Assembly (NCBI GenBank): GCA_046233135.1
Contig: JBJXHN010000004.1
Location: 806,001 to 870,000, forward strand
Direction: 5' to 3'
From: JBJXHN01 sp046233135
Lineage (GTDB): Bacteria; Pseudomonadota; Alphaproteobacteria; Rhodospirillales; Rhodospirillaceae
DNA: 64,000 bases
The translations under genes and the position numbers were made by a program. Shown one piece after another: positions 49,454-58,492 of this stretch. The notes beneath the pieces were generated by a model. The model saw nothing but the letters and a program-made list of their open reading frames with translations, was not told the origin of the DNA and did no database searches. Every line of letters starts with the position of its first letter. The first letter of the stretch is position 1.

Positions 49454-50158
49454 ATGAAACCGCAAGTGATGATCGTCGAGGACGAAGCCTCCCTGGTCAC
49501 CCTGCTGCGCTACAACCTGGAAAAGGAAGGGTACCGGGTGACCGAGGCTATGGATGGCGAGGAAGCCATGACCATGGTGGCGGAAAGCCAGCCGGACCTG
49601 ATGATCCTGGACTGGATGTTGCCGGTGATGTCGGGCATCGAGGTCTGCCGCCAGCTGCGCCGCAAGCCCCGCACCCGGGACCTGCCGATCCTGATGCTGA
49701 CCGCCCGCGGGGAAGAGACGGATCGCATTCGCGGCCTCAACACCGGGGCCGACGACTACATGGCCAAGCCCTTTTCGATGCCCGAGCTGCTGGCCCGGGT
49801 GAAGGCGCTGTTGCGCCGGTCCCAGCCCACCAACCTGAAGGGCCAGCTGGCCTATGCGGATGTGGTGATGGACCTGGGGGCGCACCGGGTGACCCGGGGC
49901 GGCCGCTATATCCACCTCGGCCCTACCGAATTCCGCCTGCTGCAATTCCTGATGCAGAACCCCGGCGCAGTGTTCTCCCGCGAAGAGTTGTTGAACGCGG
50001 TCTGGGGACCGGACATCTATGTGGAGCCGCGTACCGTGGACGTCCACATCCGCCGTCTGCGCAAGGCCCTGAACACGGACCAGGACACGGATCTGATCCG
50101 CACCGTGCGCGCTGCCGGTTACGCCCTGGACCAGAACGCCACCCAGCAGGCGAGCTGA
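49454..50158 (+). CDS. phoB: phosphate regulon response regulator PhoB
   Basis: A 234-residue OmpR-class regulator. The receiver domain has acidic pair E9/D10, phospho-acceptor D53 (LMILDWMLP) and the conserved lysine in DDYMAKPFSMPELL. The C-terminal winged helix includes GPTEFRLLQFLMQNPGAVFSREELLNAVWG and VDVHIRRLRKAL. It activates promoters through Pho boxes such as that at 43387. Its usual sensor phoR is not next to it, which is uncommon for this operon order. Directly follows phoU. Confidence 0.96.
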   Translation: MKPQVMIVEDEASLVTLLRYNLEKEGYRVTEAMDGEEAMTMVAESQPDLMILDWMLPVMSGIEVCRQLRRKPRTRDLPILMLTARGEETDRIRGLNTGADDYMAKPFSMPELLARVKALLRRSQPTNLKGQLAYADVVMDLGAHRVTRGGRYIHLGPTEFRLLQFLMQNPGAVFSREELLNAVWGPDIYVEPRTVDVHIRRLRKALNTDQDTDLIRTVRAAGYALDQNATQQAS

Positions 50159-50216
50159 GGCGGGCCGGCCCTCCGGCCCTCTTTCCCGTCTGCCGCTGCT
50201 GTGAGAGGATGGGGCC

Positions 50217-50435
50217 ATGCACCAGGTCCTCTTGCTCAGCATCCTCAAGTTCGCGCTGATGTTCGCCATCGTCAGTGCCGCCATCTACGGCCTGTCGATG
50301 ATGGGGCCGAAGACGGGGGACGGCGAGGAGGAGGGCGGCAGCGCCGAAGATCGGGAGCGGCTGAACCGCCGCCGGGGATATGGTCTGGTGGCCGTGGTCA
50401 CCCTGGCCGCCGCTGCCATGGCCTGGTGGATGTGA
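50217..50435 (+). CDS. small two-helix membrane protein
   Basis: A 72-residue protein with two hydrophobic helices (ILKFALMFAIVSAAIYGLSMM and GLVAVVTLAAAAMAWWM) joined by an acidic then basic loop (GDGEEEGG, DRERLNRRRG). I do not recognise a family; small proteins of this kind are common next to miaA in alphaproteobacteria. Its TGA stop (50433–50435) overlaps the miaA GTG start, indicating translational coupling, which supports its being a real gene. Confidence 0.65.
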   Translation: MHQVLLLSILKFALMFAIVSAAIYGLSMMGPKTGDGEEEGGSAEDRERLNRRRGYGLVAVVTLAAAAMAWWM

Positions 50436-51427
50436 CTCCCGTCGGCCCGCCTTCTCCCCCCTCGTCCGGTGCCGATCCGCCGCTGCTGTTGATCGCAGGT
50501 CCCACCGCCTCGGGCAAGTCCGGGCTGGCGATGGATCTGGCGCGCTGGCTGAACGGGGTGGTGATCAATGCCGACAGCATGCAGGTCTACCGCGACCTGC
50601 GGATTCTCAGCGCCCGTCCCACGGTGGCGGAAGAAGCGGCGGTGCCCCATGCCCTCTACGGCGTGCTGGACGGGGCGGAGACCTGTTCCGTTGGCCGCTG
50701 GCTGGATCTCGCCCGCGATGCCGTCGCCGGGACCCGGGCGCAGGGGAGGTTGCCGATCCTGTGTGGCGGCACGGGGCTTTACCTGAAGGCGGCCATGCAG
50801 GGTCTGGCGGCCGTGCCCGACGTGCCGGAGACCGCCCGCCGCGAGGCGCGCGCCCTGCTCGCCGCCGAGGGGCCGGAGGCCCTTCATGCCCGCCTCGGCA
50901 AGATCGATCCGGAGATGGCCGGCCGCCTCAAGCCCGGCGACTCGCAGCGCCTCGCCCGGGCGTGGGAGGTGCTGCAAGGCACCGGCCGCTCGCTGGCCGC
51001 CTGGCAGGCCGATCCCCCCGCAGTGCCGCCCCTGTCCGGCCGGTCCGGGCTGATCCTGCTCGACCCGCCCCGAGAGGCCCGGCGCGAGGCCATTCGTCGC
51101 CGCTTCCTGCACATGCTCGATCAGGGCGCGCTGGCCGAGGTGGAGGCCCTGGTGGCCCGTGCCCTGGACCCCGCCCTGCCGGTGATGAAGGCGGTGGGGG
51201 TGCCCGAACTGGCTGCCCTGGTGCGCGGGGTCCTGGACCGCGACTCCGCCGTCGATCGGGCCATCATCGCCACCTACCAGTTCGCCAAGCGTCAGACCAC
51301 CTGGGCGCGGGGCCAGATGGTGTCGGATCTGGTGCTGGATCCCACGCCCGGTGCGCAACTTTCAGAAAGTCAAAGCGAAGCGCTCGATAATTTTATTCGC
51401 AGCTTTTTGTTGACCGGGTCCCCTTGA
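50432..51427 (+). CDS. miaA: tRNA dimethylallyltransferase
   Basis: A 331-residue enzyme adding a dimethylallyl group to A37 of tRNAs reading UNN codons. The P-loop GPTASGKSGLAMDLA, DSMQVYRDLRILSARP substrate motif, LCGGTGLYLKA and the C-terminal region VMKAVGVPELAALV plus TYQFAKRQTTWARGQ are canonical. GTG 50432 is chosen since its coupling with the preceding stop gives the usual N-terminus; longer frames have no homology features. It precedes the ilv genes, the usual alphaproteobacterial order. Confidence 0.95.
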   Translation: MTPVGPPSPPSSGADPPLLLIAGPTASGKSGLAMDLARWLNGVVINADSMQVYRDLRILSARPTVAEEAAVPHALYGVLDGAETCSVGRWLDLARDAVAGTRAQGRLPILCGGTGLYLKAAMQGLAAVPDVPETARREARALLAAEGPEALHARLGKIDPEMAGRLKPGDSQRLARAWEVLQGTGRSLAAWQADPPAVPPLSGRSGLILLDPPREARREAIRRRFLHMLDQGALAEVEALVARALDPALPVMKAVGVPELAALVRGVLDRDSAVDRAIIATYQFAKRQTTWARGQMVSDLVLDPTPGAQLSESQSEALDNFIRSFLLTGSP

Positions 51428-51616
51428 AAGACTAGCCTGCGCTCCCTTTTCGGCCTTTGGGCTGAAGGGGCGATTCCCCCTTGGTGGCGGCCGGTTGCCA
51501 GACGTGCAGCGGACCGGTCCCGCAGGGGAAGGCCGACCCGAGTCCCTGCGTACCCTTGCGGAACCCAAGTCCACAGGACCGGGCGGCTCATCCATGATCA
51601 TGAAACAGGTGCGAAG

Positions 51617-53377
51617 ATGGCTGACCACGGAATGAATGGTGCTGAGATTGTCCTGAAGGCTCTGGCCGATCAGGGCGTCGACGTAATCTTCGGATATCCG
51701 GGCGGCGCCGTACTTCCCATCTATGATGAGATCTTCAAGCAGAACCGGATTCGCCACGTCCTCGTGCGTCACGAACAGGCCGCCGTCCATGCTGCCGAAG
51801 GCTATGCCCGCTCCACCGGCAAGGTCGGGGTGGTTCTGGTGACCTCCGGTCCCGGGGCGACCAATGCGGTTACAGGTCTGACCGATGCCATGCTGGATTC
51901 GATCCCGGTTGTCTGCCTGACTGGCCAGGTGGCCACCCACCTGATCGGCAATGATGCCTTCCAGGAAGCGGATACCACTGGGATTACCCGGCAGTGCACC
52001 AAGCACAACTATCTGGTCAAGCGCGCCGACGATCTGGCGCGGGTGATGCACGAGGCCTTCCAGGTCGCCTCCACCGGCCGTCCGGGGCCGGTGGTCATCG
52101 ACCTGCCCAAGGACATTCTGATGGGGCCGGCGCCCTACACCCCGCCGGGCCGGGTCAAGCACAAGTCCTATCGCCCGCAGGTGAAGGGCGATCTGAAGCT
52201 GATCGAACAGGCGGTCGAGATCCTGTCCAAGGCCAAACGGCCGATCTTCTATTGCGGTGGCGGGGTCATCAACTCCGGCCCGCAGGCCTGCCAGCTGCTG
52301 ACCCAGCTGGTGCGCATGACCGGCTTCCCGATCACCCAGACCCTGATGGGGCTGGGGGCCTATCCGGGCAGCGACCCGCAGTTTCTGGGCATGCTGGGCA
52401 TGCACGGCACCTACGAAGCCAATCTGACCATGTACAACTGCGATGTCATGGTGGCCATCGGTGCCCGCTTCGATGACCGGGTGACCGGCAATCTGGCGGA
52501 ATTCGCCCCCAACAGCACCAAGATCCAGATCGACATCGACCCCAGTTCGATCAACAAGAACGTGGCCGTGGATCTGGCCATCGTCGGTGACGTGGGGCAT
52601 GTTCTGGAAGACTTCATCAAGATCTGGAAGGCCCGCCAGGCCCGCCCCGACCAGGAGGCCCTGAAGGCCTGGTGGACCCAGATCGAGGAATGGCGCGCCC
52701 GCAACTGCCTGGCCTTCCAGCCCAACGGCGAGATCACCAAGCCGCAGTATGCCATCCAGCGCCTGTACGAGTTGACCAAGGACCGCGAGACCTTCATCAC
52801 CACGGAAGTGGGGCAGCACCAGATGTGGGCGGCCCAGTACTATCGCTTCGAAAAGCCCAACCACTGGATGACCTCCGGCGGGTTGGGGACCATGGGCTAT
52901 GGCTTCCCGGCGGCGGTCGGGGTGCAGATGGCCCACCCGGACGCGCTGGTGGTGGACATCTCCGGCGAGGCGTCGTTCATGATGAACATGCAGGAGCTCG
53001 CCACGGCGGTTCAGTACCGCTTGCCGGTCAAGGTGTTCATCCTGAACAACAAATACATGGGCATGGTGCGCCAGTGGCAGGAGCTGCTGCATGGTGGCCG
53101 TTATTCGGAAAGCTACTCCGCCGCCCTGCCTGACTTTGTCAAGCTGGCCGAAAGTTTCGGGGCCGTCGGCCTGCGGGCGGAAAAGCCCGATCAGGTGGAC
53201 GACGTCATCAAGGAAATGATCAGCGTCGACCGCCCGGTGCTGGTGGACATGCTGGTGGACCCGTCGGAAAACTGCTTCCCGATGATTCCGTCGGGAGCGC
53301 CGCATTACCAGATGCTGCTGGGGCCGGCCGACGATCTGGCCACGGCCATCTCCAAGGAAGGCGCCATCCTCGTATAA
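51617..53377 (+). CDS. ilvB: acetolactate synthase large subunit
   Basis: A 586-residue ThDP- and FAD-dependent catalytic subunit for the first common step of valine, leucine and isoleucine synthesis. The catalytic glutamate lies in VRHEQAAVHAAEGYAR. Other motifs are TSGPGATNAVTGLTDAMLDSIPVVCLTGQV, DLPKDIL and the ThDP-Mg segment DISGEASFMMNMQELATAVQYRLPVKVFILNNKYMGMVRQWQELL. ATG 51617 is the start. The 189-base leader holds several GC-rich stems, but I could not see a branched-chain-rich leader peptide. Feedback regulation is expected through IlvH. Confidence 0.97.
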   Translation: MADHGMNGAEIVLKALADQGVDVIFGYPGGAVLPIYDEIFKQNRIRHVLVRHEQAAVHAAEGYARSTGKVGVVLVTSGPGATNAVTGLTDAMLDSIPVVCLTGQVATHLIGNDAFQEADTTGITRQCTKHNYLVKRADDLARVMHEAFQVASTGRPGPVVIDLPKDILMGPAPYTPPGRVKHKSYRPQVKGDLKLIEQAVEILSKAKRPIFYCGGGVINSGPQACQLLTQLVRMTGFPITQTLMGLGAYPGSDPQFLGMLGMHGTYEANLTMYNCDVMVAIGARFDDRVTGNLAEFAPNSTKIQIDIDPSSINKNVAVDLAIVGDVGHVLEDFIKIWKARQARPDQEALKAWWTQIEEWRARNCLAFQPNGEITKPQYAIQRLYELTKDRETFITTEVGQHQMWAAQYYRFEKPNHWMTSGGLGTMGYGFPAAVGVQMAHPDALVVDISGEASFMMNMQELATAVQYRLPVKVFILNNKYMGMVRQWQELLHGGRYSESYSAALPDFVKLAESFGAVGLRAEKPDQVDDVIKEMISVDRPVLVDMLVDPSENCFPMIPSGAPHYQMLLGPADDLATAISKEGAILV

Positions 53378-53695
53378 GGGTCCCGGTGGCCGCCGGCCTT
53401 CCTGTCCATCCGTGCGGTGGACAGCGGGGGCAGGGCGGCGGTCGCCGGGGGCTCGTCCCCAGGCCGGGTCCGTCCGGAACCGGCCGTGCCACCCATCCTG
53501 TTCGCCCACCCGCCGATCCCTGCCGGGGCCGGCTTCTCCCGCACGGTATTCCCCGTCGAGCGGAATCCGGGCCGGGACACCGGGTCCCCCAGATCCGGTT
53601 TTCCCGATCCTGCTGCCGCTCGAAAGACTCAATTGGCCGTTCCCGTCCCATGATCATGAACCCGGGATACGGCCCCTCATCCGGAGGACCCTCCC
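53378..53695 (+). other. ilvB–ilvH intergenic region
   Basis: A 318-base gap, unusually long for genes of one enzyme. It is GC-rich with several short hairpins and no convincing terminator T-tract. It includes CCATGATCATGAA (53649–53661), a 13-base string that also occurs just before ilvB (51592–51604). I found no reliable gene here. A promoter for ilvHC or a processing site is possible. Confidence 0.5.
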
Positions 53696-54223
53696 TTGTC
53701 CACGCCGAGCGCTCAGGCACAGCCGGAAATCGAGATCCATACCATTTCGGTCCTGGTGGACAACGAAGCGGGCGTACTCGCCCGGGTCATCGGCCTGTTC
53801 TCGGGCCGGGGCTACAACATCGAAAGCCTTACGGTTGCCGAGGTGAACACCCAGGAGCGCCTGTCGCGCATCACCCTGGTGACCAGCGGCACGCCCATGG
53901 TGATCGAACAGATAAAGGCCCAGCTCGGCCGTCTGGTGCCGGTGCACAAGGTATCCGACCTGACGGTCGAAGGGCCGCATGTGTCGCGGGAACTGGCCCT
54001 GGTGAAGGTGTCCGGTGCCGGTGAAAAGCGGGTCGAAGCCCTGCGCATCGCCGACATCTTCCGTGCCCGCGCGGTGGACAGCACCAACGAAAGCTTTGTC
54101 TTCGAGATCGTCGGCAAGACCGAGAAGATCAACGCTTTCGTGGCGCTGATGGAGCCGCTGGGCCTGGTGGACGTGTCGCGGACCGGTGTCGCGGCCATTG
54201 CGCGGGGTGCCGAAGCCCTGTAA
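53696..54223 (+). CDS. ilvH: acetolactate synthase small (regulatory) subunit
   Basis: A 175-residue regulatory subunit with an N-terminal ACT domain (HTISVLVDNEAGVLARVIGLFSGRGYNIESLTVAEV) that binds valine, and a C-terminal ALS_ss_C domain (VEALRIADIFRARAVDSTNESFVFEIVGKTEKINAFVALMEPLG). TTG 53696 is the start; GGAGG lies nine bases upstream. It activates IlvB and makes it sensitive to valine. Separated from ilvB by 318 bases and from ilvC by 198. Confidence 0.95.
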   Translation: MSTPSAQAQPEIEIHTISVLVDNEAGVLARVIGLFSGRGYNIESLTVAEVNTQERLSRITLVTSGTPMVIEQIKAQLGRLVPVHKVSDLTVEGPHVSRELALVKVSGAGEKRVEALRIADIFRARAVDSTNESFVFEIVGKTEKINAFVALMEPLGLVDVSRTGVAAIARGAEAL

Positions 54224-54421
54224 GGGCTGGTGCCCTCATCGAATATGGGCGCCGGGCCGGGTGTTAACCCCATTTTCCGGTGCCGCCGCGCAAGGTTTCC
54301 GAAAACCGTTCACCTTTTCGGATTGCGCTTTAGCCGACAGGGGGTGGGGTGTATGGTCCGCGCGCGGGAACGCACCCTCCCTTCCCTAATAAGAACTCTC
54401 ATGTGTTGAAGGAAACCGACC

Positions 54422-55441
54422 ATGCGTGTGTATTACGACCGTGATGCGGACGTGAACCTGATTAAAGGCAAGAAGGTGGCCGTTGTCGGCTACGGCTCCC
54501 AGGGGCATGCTCACATCCTGAACCTGCGCGATTCCGGCGTGGCCGACGTGGCCGTTGCCCTGCGCGCCGGATCCGCGACCCGCAAGAAGGCCGAAGGCGA
54601 AGGCCTGAAGGTCATGACGCCGGCCGAAGCCGCTGCCTGGGCCGACGTGGTCATGATGCTGACGCCGGACGAATTGCAGGCCGACATCTACAAGGAAGAC
54701 CTGCACGCCAACATGAAGGAAGGGGCCGCCCTGGCCTTCGCCCATGGCCTGAACGTTCACTTCAACCTGATCGAACCGCGCGCCGACCTGGACGTGTTCA
54801 TGATCGCCCCGAAGGGTCCCGGCCACACGGTGCGCAGCGAATACGTGCGCGGCGGCGGCGTGCCCTGCCTGGTGGCCGTGGCGCAGAACGCCTCGGGCAA
54901 TGCCATGGAAATCGCGCTGTCCTATGCCTCCGCCATCGGTGGCGGCCGGTCCGGCATCATCGAAACCTCGTTCCGCGAAGAATGCGAAACCGATCTGTTC
55001 GGTGAGCAGGCCGTGCTCTGCGGCGGCCTGACCGCCCTGATCGCCGCCGGGTTCGAAACCCTGGTGGAAGCCGGCTACGCCCCGGAAATGGCGTACTTCG
55101 AGTGCCTGCACGAAGTGAAGCTGATCGTTGACCTGATGTATGAAGGTGGCATGGCCAACATGCGCTATTCCATCTCCAACACGGCGGAATACGGCGACTA
55201 CGTGACCGGTCCCCGCATCGTGACGCCGGAAACCAAGGCTGAAATGAAGCGCGTCCTGGACGACATTCAGTCCGGCCGCTTCACCCGCGACTGGATGATG
55301 GAATGCAAGGCCGGCCAGCCGAGCTTCAAGGCCACCCGCCGTCGCTGGGCCGAGCATGACATCGAGGAAGTGGGCGCGCGCTTGCGCGGCATGATGCCGT
55401 GGATCGCCGCCAACCGTCTGGTGGACAAGGATAAGAACTAG
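54422..55441 (+). CDS. ilvC: ketol-acid reductoisomerase (class I)
   Basis: A 339-residue NADPH- and magnesium-dependent enzyme for the second step of branched-chain amino acid synthesis. The Rossmann motif is GYGSQGHAH; RAGSATRKKAEGEG suits NADPH binding; the metal-site helices contain SFREECETDLFGEQAVLCGG and the AYFECLHEVKLIVDLMYEGGM segment. Length identifies the short class I form. It has its own 198-base upstream region, so independent expression is possible. Confidence 0.97.
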   Translation: MRVYYDRDADVNLIKGKKVAVVGYGSQGHAHILNLRDSGVADVAVALRAGSATRKKAEGEGLKVMTPAEAAAWADVVMMLTPDELQADIYKEDLHANMKEGAALAFAHGLNVHFNLIEPRADLDVFMIAPKGPGHTVRSEYVRGGGVPCLVAVAQNASGNAMEIALSYASAIGGGRSGIIETSFREECETDLFGEQAVLCGGLTALIAAGFETLVEAGYAPEMAYFECLHEVKLIVDLMYEGGMANMRYSISNTAEYGDYVTGPRIVTPETKAEMKRVLDDIQSGRFTRDWMMECKAGQPSFKATRRRWAEHDIEEVGARLRGMMPWIAANRLVDKDKN

Positions 55442-55534
55442 TCCGCAGCGCCGCTTATCCCGGGCAGGCCGCACGTGTGGCGTGTCCGGGAGACGGCGGT
55501 GGCTTATCTTTACCTGCTTGGGCCGGTTTGGGCG

Positions 55535-55563
55535 TTGACAAGCGGGTGTGGAACCGCTTCATT
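55535..55563 (+). promoter_or_regulatory. candidate mreB promoter
   Basis: A consensus -35 box TTGACA (55535–55540) is followed after exactly 17 bp by TTCATT (55558–55563), a weak -10. It lies about 140 bases before mreB, after the ilvC gene. Confidence 0.5.
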
Positions 55564-55703
55564 GTCGGGCCGTATGCGGCCGCACCTGCGAGATATTGTG
55601 GGTTTCGCATATGGAGTGGCCGGTGCTGGGGGCGTGTCGGCTGGACACGTGAAAGGTTGCGGCATCCGAACCGGATGATCCGCGTGGGAACGAGCGAGCG
55701 ACA

Positions 55704-56744
55704 ATGTTTTCCAAAATGACCGGCTGGCTTTCGGCCGATATGGCCATCGATCTGGGGACCGCCAACACGCTGGTCTATGTCAAGGGCCGGGGCATTGTCC
55801 TGAACGAGCCCTCCGTTGTCGCCATCGCCGACGTCAAGGGTAAGAAGCAGGTCCTGGCCGTCGGTGACGAGGCCAAGCAGATGCTGGGACGGACGCCGGG
55901 CAATATTCAGGCGATCCGGCCACTGCGGGACGGCGTCATCGCCGATTTCGAAGTCGCCGAAGAAATGATCAAGCACTTCATCCGCAAGGTGCACAACCGG
56001 CGCAGCTTCGCCAGCCCCATGGTCATCATTTGCGTGCCCTCCGGCTCCACCGCCGTCGAGCGCCGCGCCATTCAGGACAGTGCCGAGGCCGCCGGCGCCC
56101 GCCGCGTGTTCCTGATCGAAGAACCCATGGCCGCCGCCATCGGCGCCGGCCTGCCGGTGACCGAACCCACCGGCTCCATGGTGGTGGATATCGGAGGCGG
56201 CACCACAGAAGTGGCGGTGCTGTCCCTGGGTGGCATCGTCTATGCCCGCTCCGTCCGTGTCGGCGGGGACAAGATGGACGAAGCCATCATCGCCTATATC
56301 CGCCGGAACCATAACCTGTTGGTCGGGGAAGGATCCGCCGAGCGGATCAAGAAGGAAATCGGCTGCGCCTGTCCGCCGGAAGACGGGCAGAACCGCACCC
56401 TGGAGATCAAGGGCCGCGACCTGATGAACGGCGTGCCCAAGGAGCTGGTGATCAGTGAAGCGCAGATCGCCGAAAGCCTGGCCGAACCCGTGGGATCGAT
56501 CATCGAGGCGGTGAAGGTGGCGCTGGAACATACCGCTCCCGAACTGGCCGCCGATATCGTCGACAAGGGCATCGTGCTGACTGGTGGCGGCGCCTTGCTG
56601 TCCAATCTGGATTACGTACTGCGGGCGGCCACGGGGCTGCCGGTGTCCATCGCCGACGATCCGCTGAGCTGCGTTGCCCTGGGCACCGGCCGGGCCTTGG
56701 AAGAAATGAAACGCCTGCGCAGCGTGCTGACCAGCATGTTCTGA
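55704..56744 (+). CDS. mreB: rod-shape-determining protein MreB
   Basis: A 346-residue actin-like ATPase that polymerises under the inner membrane and guides the elongasome. Actin-type phosphate loops are seen: MAIDLGTANTLVYVKGRGIVLNEPSVVAI (phosphate 1), MVVDIGGGTTEVAVLSLGGIVY (phosphate 2) and GIVLTGGGALLSNLDYVLR (adenosine). The N-terminal amphipathic MFSKMTGWLS may touch the membrane. The gene leads the mreBCD–mrdA–rodA operon. Confidence 0.97.
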   Translation: MFSKMTGWLSADMAIDLGTANTLVYVKGRGIVLNEPSVVAIADVKGKKQVLAVGDEAKQMLGRTPGNIQAIRPLRDGVIADFEVAEEMIKHFIRKVHNRRSFASPMVIICVPSGSTAVERRAIQDSAEAAGARRVFLIEEPMAAAIGAGLPVTEPTGSMVVDIGGGTTEVAVLSLGGIVYARSVRVGGDKMDEAIIAYIRRNHNLLVGEGSAERIKKEIGCACPPEDGQNRTLEIKGRDLMNGVPKELVISEAQIAESLAEPVGSIIEAVKVALEHTAPELAADIVDKGIVLTGGGALLSNLDYVLRAATGLPVSIADDPLSCVALGTGRALEEMKRLRSVLTSMF

Positions 56745-56991
56745 TGCGGACCCCCGACCCTCATCTGGGGGCGGGGGAGCCTTGTCCGGCTGGGGGAGAA
56801 AGGCCGGGTGCGCGAGAGAGGGGGTGGCGGGCTGTGGTCTGTACGGTTCCGTCCCTGAGGACCCTTTCCGAAACGGATTGTCGTGTCAGGAGCAATCAGT
56901 GCTTTCCTTTCGCGACTCGCGATGATTCAATGACCCTGGATGAAACGACTCGGCGCCTGCGCAACGGCGCCGGCGAGGGAGCGGCGGGCTC

Positions 56992-57954
56992 GTGAAGCAG
57001 CAGACAGGACAGGTCGGGCGCTTTTCGGCGCTGCGGTTGTTCCTTCAGAAATTCGCCTTTCTGGCCCTGGCGGCGGTGGCGTTTGCCTTCATGCTATTGG
57101 GCAAGGCCGACACCGTGCTGGTGGAACGCATCCGCGCCACCGTGGTTGATGCCGCCGCTCCGGTGCTCGACGTGATGTCCAAGCCGGCCGAAACGGTCGC
57201 GGCGGTCTTCACTAACCTGCGCGAGCTGACAGCGATCCGGGCCGAGAACGACCGGCTGGAACGGGAAAACGACCGCCTGATGCGCTGGCAGGCGGTGGCC
57301 CGCCAGCTGGAAGCCGAAAACGAAGCCCTGAAGAACCTGCTGCACTATGTTCCCGCCCCCCATGCAACGACCATCAGCGCCCGGGTGGTGGCCGACACCG
57401 GCGGCACCTTTGCCCGCTCGCTGGTGGTGCTGGCGGGCAAGCGGGATGGCGTGCGCAAGGGTCAGTCGGTGATGTCCGGCGAGGGCCTGGTGGGGACGGT
57501 GGCCGAAGCGGGGATCCGCTCGTCGCGGGTGCTGCTGCTGACCGATATCAACAGCCGCATTCCGGTGCTGCTGGAAGAAAGCCGGGTGCGGGCCATTCTG
57601 ACCGGCGACAACCAGGACCGGCCGCAGCTGCGGTTCATCAAGTCTCAGGGCAGCGTGGTGCCGGGGGACCGGGTCGTGACCAGCGGCGATGCCAGCGTCT
57701 TTCCGGAAGGCGTGCCCATCGGCGTGGTGGCCAGCGTCGACGAGAAGCTAGGGATCCGGGTGGAGCTGTTCGTGGAGCAGGACCGGCTGGAGGTGGTGCG
57801 CATCGCCGATTTCGGCCTGGACGGCATCCTACCGGAACAGCCAGTGACGATGGCCGAACCGGCGCCCGAGACTCCGCCCAACCCCACCACCCCGCCCAAC
57901 CTGACGGCCTCGTCCGACCAGACGACCTCGGCCGCGTCGACGGCAACGGAATAA
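56992..57954 (+). CDS. mreC: rod-shape-determining protein MreC
   Basis: A 320-residue bitopic membrane protein. One helix (LQKFAFLALAAVAFAFMLLG) is followed by a coiled coil (ELTAIRAENDRLERENDRLMRWQAVARQLEAENEALKNLL, residues ~80–120) and the double-barrel MreC periplasmic domain (ARVVADTGGTFARSLVVLAGKRDGVRKGQSVMSGEGLVGTV). The last ~45 residues are Pro/Thr/Ser-rich and variable. The GTG at 56992 forms GTGA with the stop of a small upstream frame. It links MreB to PBP2 and RodA. Confidence 0.94.
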   Translation: MKQQTGQVGRFSALRLFLQKFAFLALAAVAFAFMLLGKADTVLVERIRATVVDAAAPVLDVMSKPAETVAAVFTNLRELTAIRAENDRLERENDRLMRWQAVARQLEAENEALKNLLHYVPAPHATTISARVVADTGGTFARSLVVLAGKRDGVRKGQSVMSGEGLVGTVAEAGIRSSRVLLLTDINSRIPVLLEESRVRAILTGDNQDRPQLRFIKSQGSVVPGDRVVTSGDASVFPEGVPIGVVASVDEKLGIRVELFVEQDRLEVVRIADFGLDGILPEQPVTMAEPAPETPPNPTTPPNLTASSDQTTSAASTATE

Positions 57955-57967
57955 GGCGGATCCGACC

Positions 57968-58492
57968 ATGCGGGGCATGCAGCCCACATTCTGGCAGCGC
58001 CTTGACCTGGTGGCCCGACGGCTGGTGCCAGGAGCCCTGACCCTCGTGCTGCTGCTGATGAGCGTGGCGCCGACCCGCTTGCCGGGCTTTGTCCACATTG
58101 CCCCCATGATCGCCTTAATCAGTGTCTATTACTGGGCAGTCTCGCGGCCGGACGTGATGGGCTACGGCAGCGCCTTCCTTCTGGGGCTGGTGGAAGACAG
58201 TCTGACCGGAGCGCCGCTGGGGGTTGGGGCCTTGTCCCTGATGCTGGCGCAGGCGGTGGTGTTCACCCAGTATAAGTTTTTCCTGGGCAAGCCTTTCATG
58301 GTGTCTTGGTGGGCTTTTACCCTGGTGGCCGCCGGGGTGGCGGTCATCAAGTGGGTGGCGGTATCGGCGATTCACGGGCATCTGGTGGACGGAACGGCCC
58401 TGGTGTTTTCGTGGATGTTTACCGTGGCCGTCTATCCGCCGTTCGCCTGGCTGTTCGGTCGCATCCAGGGCCTGTTCTTCCGGGAGGTATGA
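57968..58492 (+). CDS. mreD: rod-shape-determining protein MreD
   Basis: A 174-residue inner-membrane protein with five to six helices (RRLVPGALTLVLLLMSVAPTRLPGF; VMGYGSAFLLGLVEDSLTGAPLGVGALSLMLAQAVVF), the MreD pattern with a conserved LVED-x-x-x-GAPLG segment. It starts 13 bases after mreC and its stop overlaps the mrdA start region (TGATG). It belongs to the elongasome; its exact role is still not well defined. Confidence 0.93.
   Translation: MRGMQPTFWQRLDLVARRLVPGALTLVLLLMSVAPTRLPGFVHIAPMIALISVYYWAVSRPDVMGYGSAFLLGLVEDSLTGAPLGVGALSLMLAQAVVFTQYKFFLGKPFMVSWWAFTLVAAGVAVIKWVAVSAIHGHLVDGTALVFSWMFTVAVYPPFAWLFGRIQGLFFREV

Noticed and set aside
51594..51635. Short frame MIMKQVRRWLTTE before ilvB as an attenuator leader peptide
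   Set aside because: It is not enriched in Ile, Val or Leu codons and overlaps the ilvB start, so classical attenuation is not supported.
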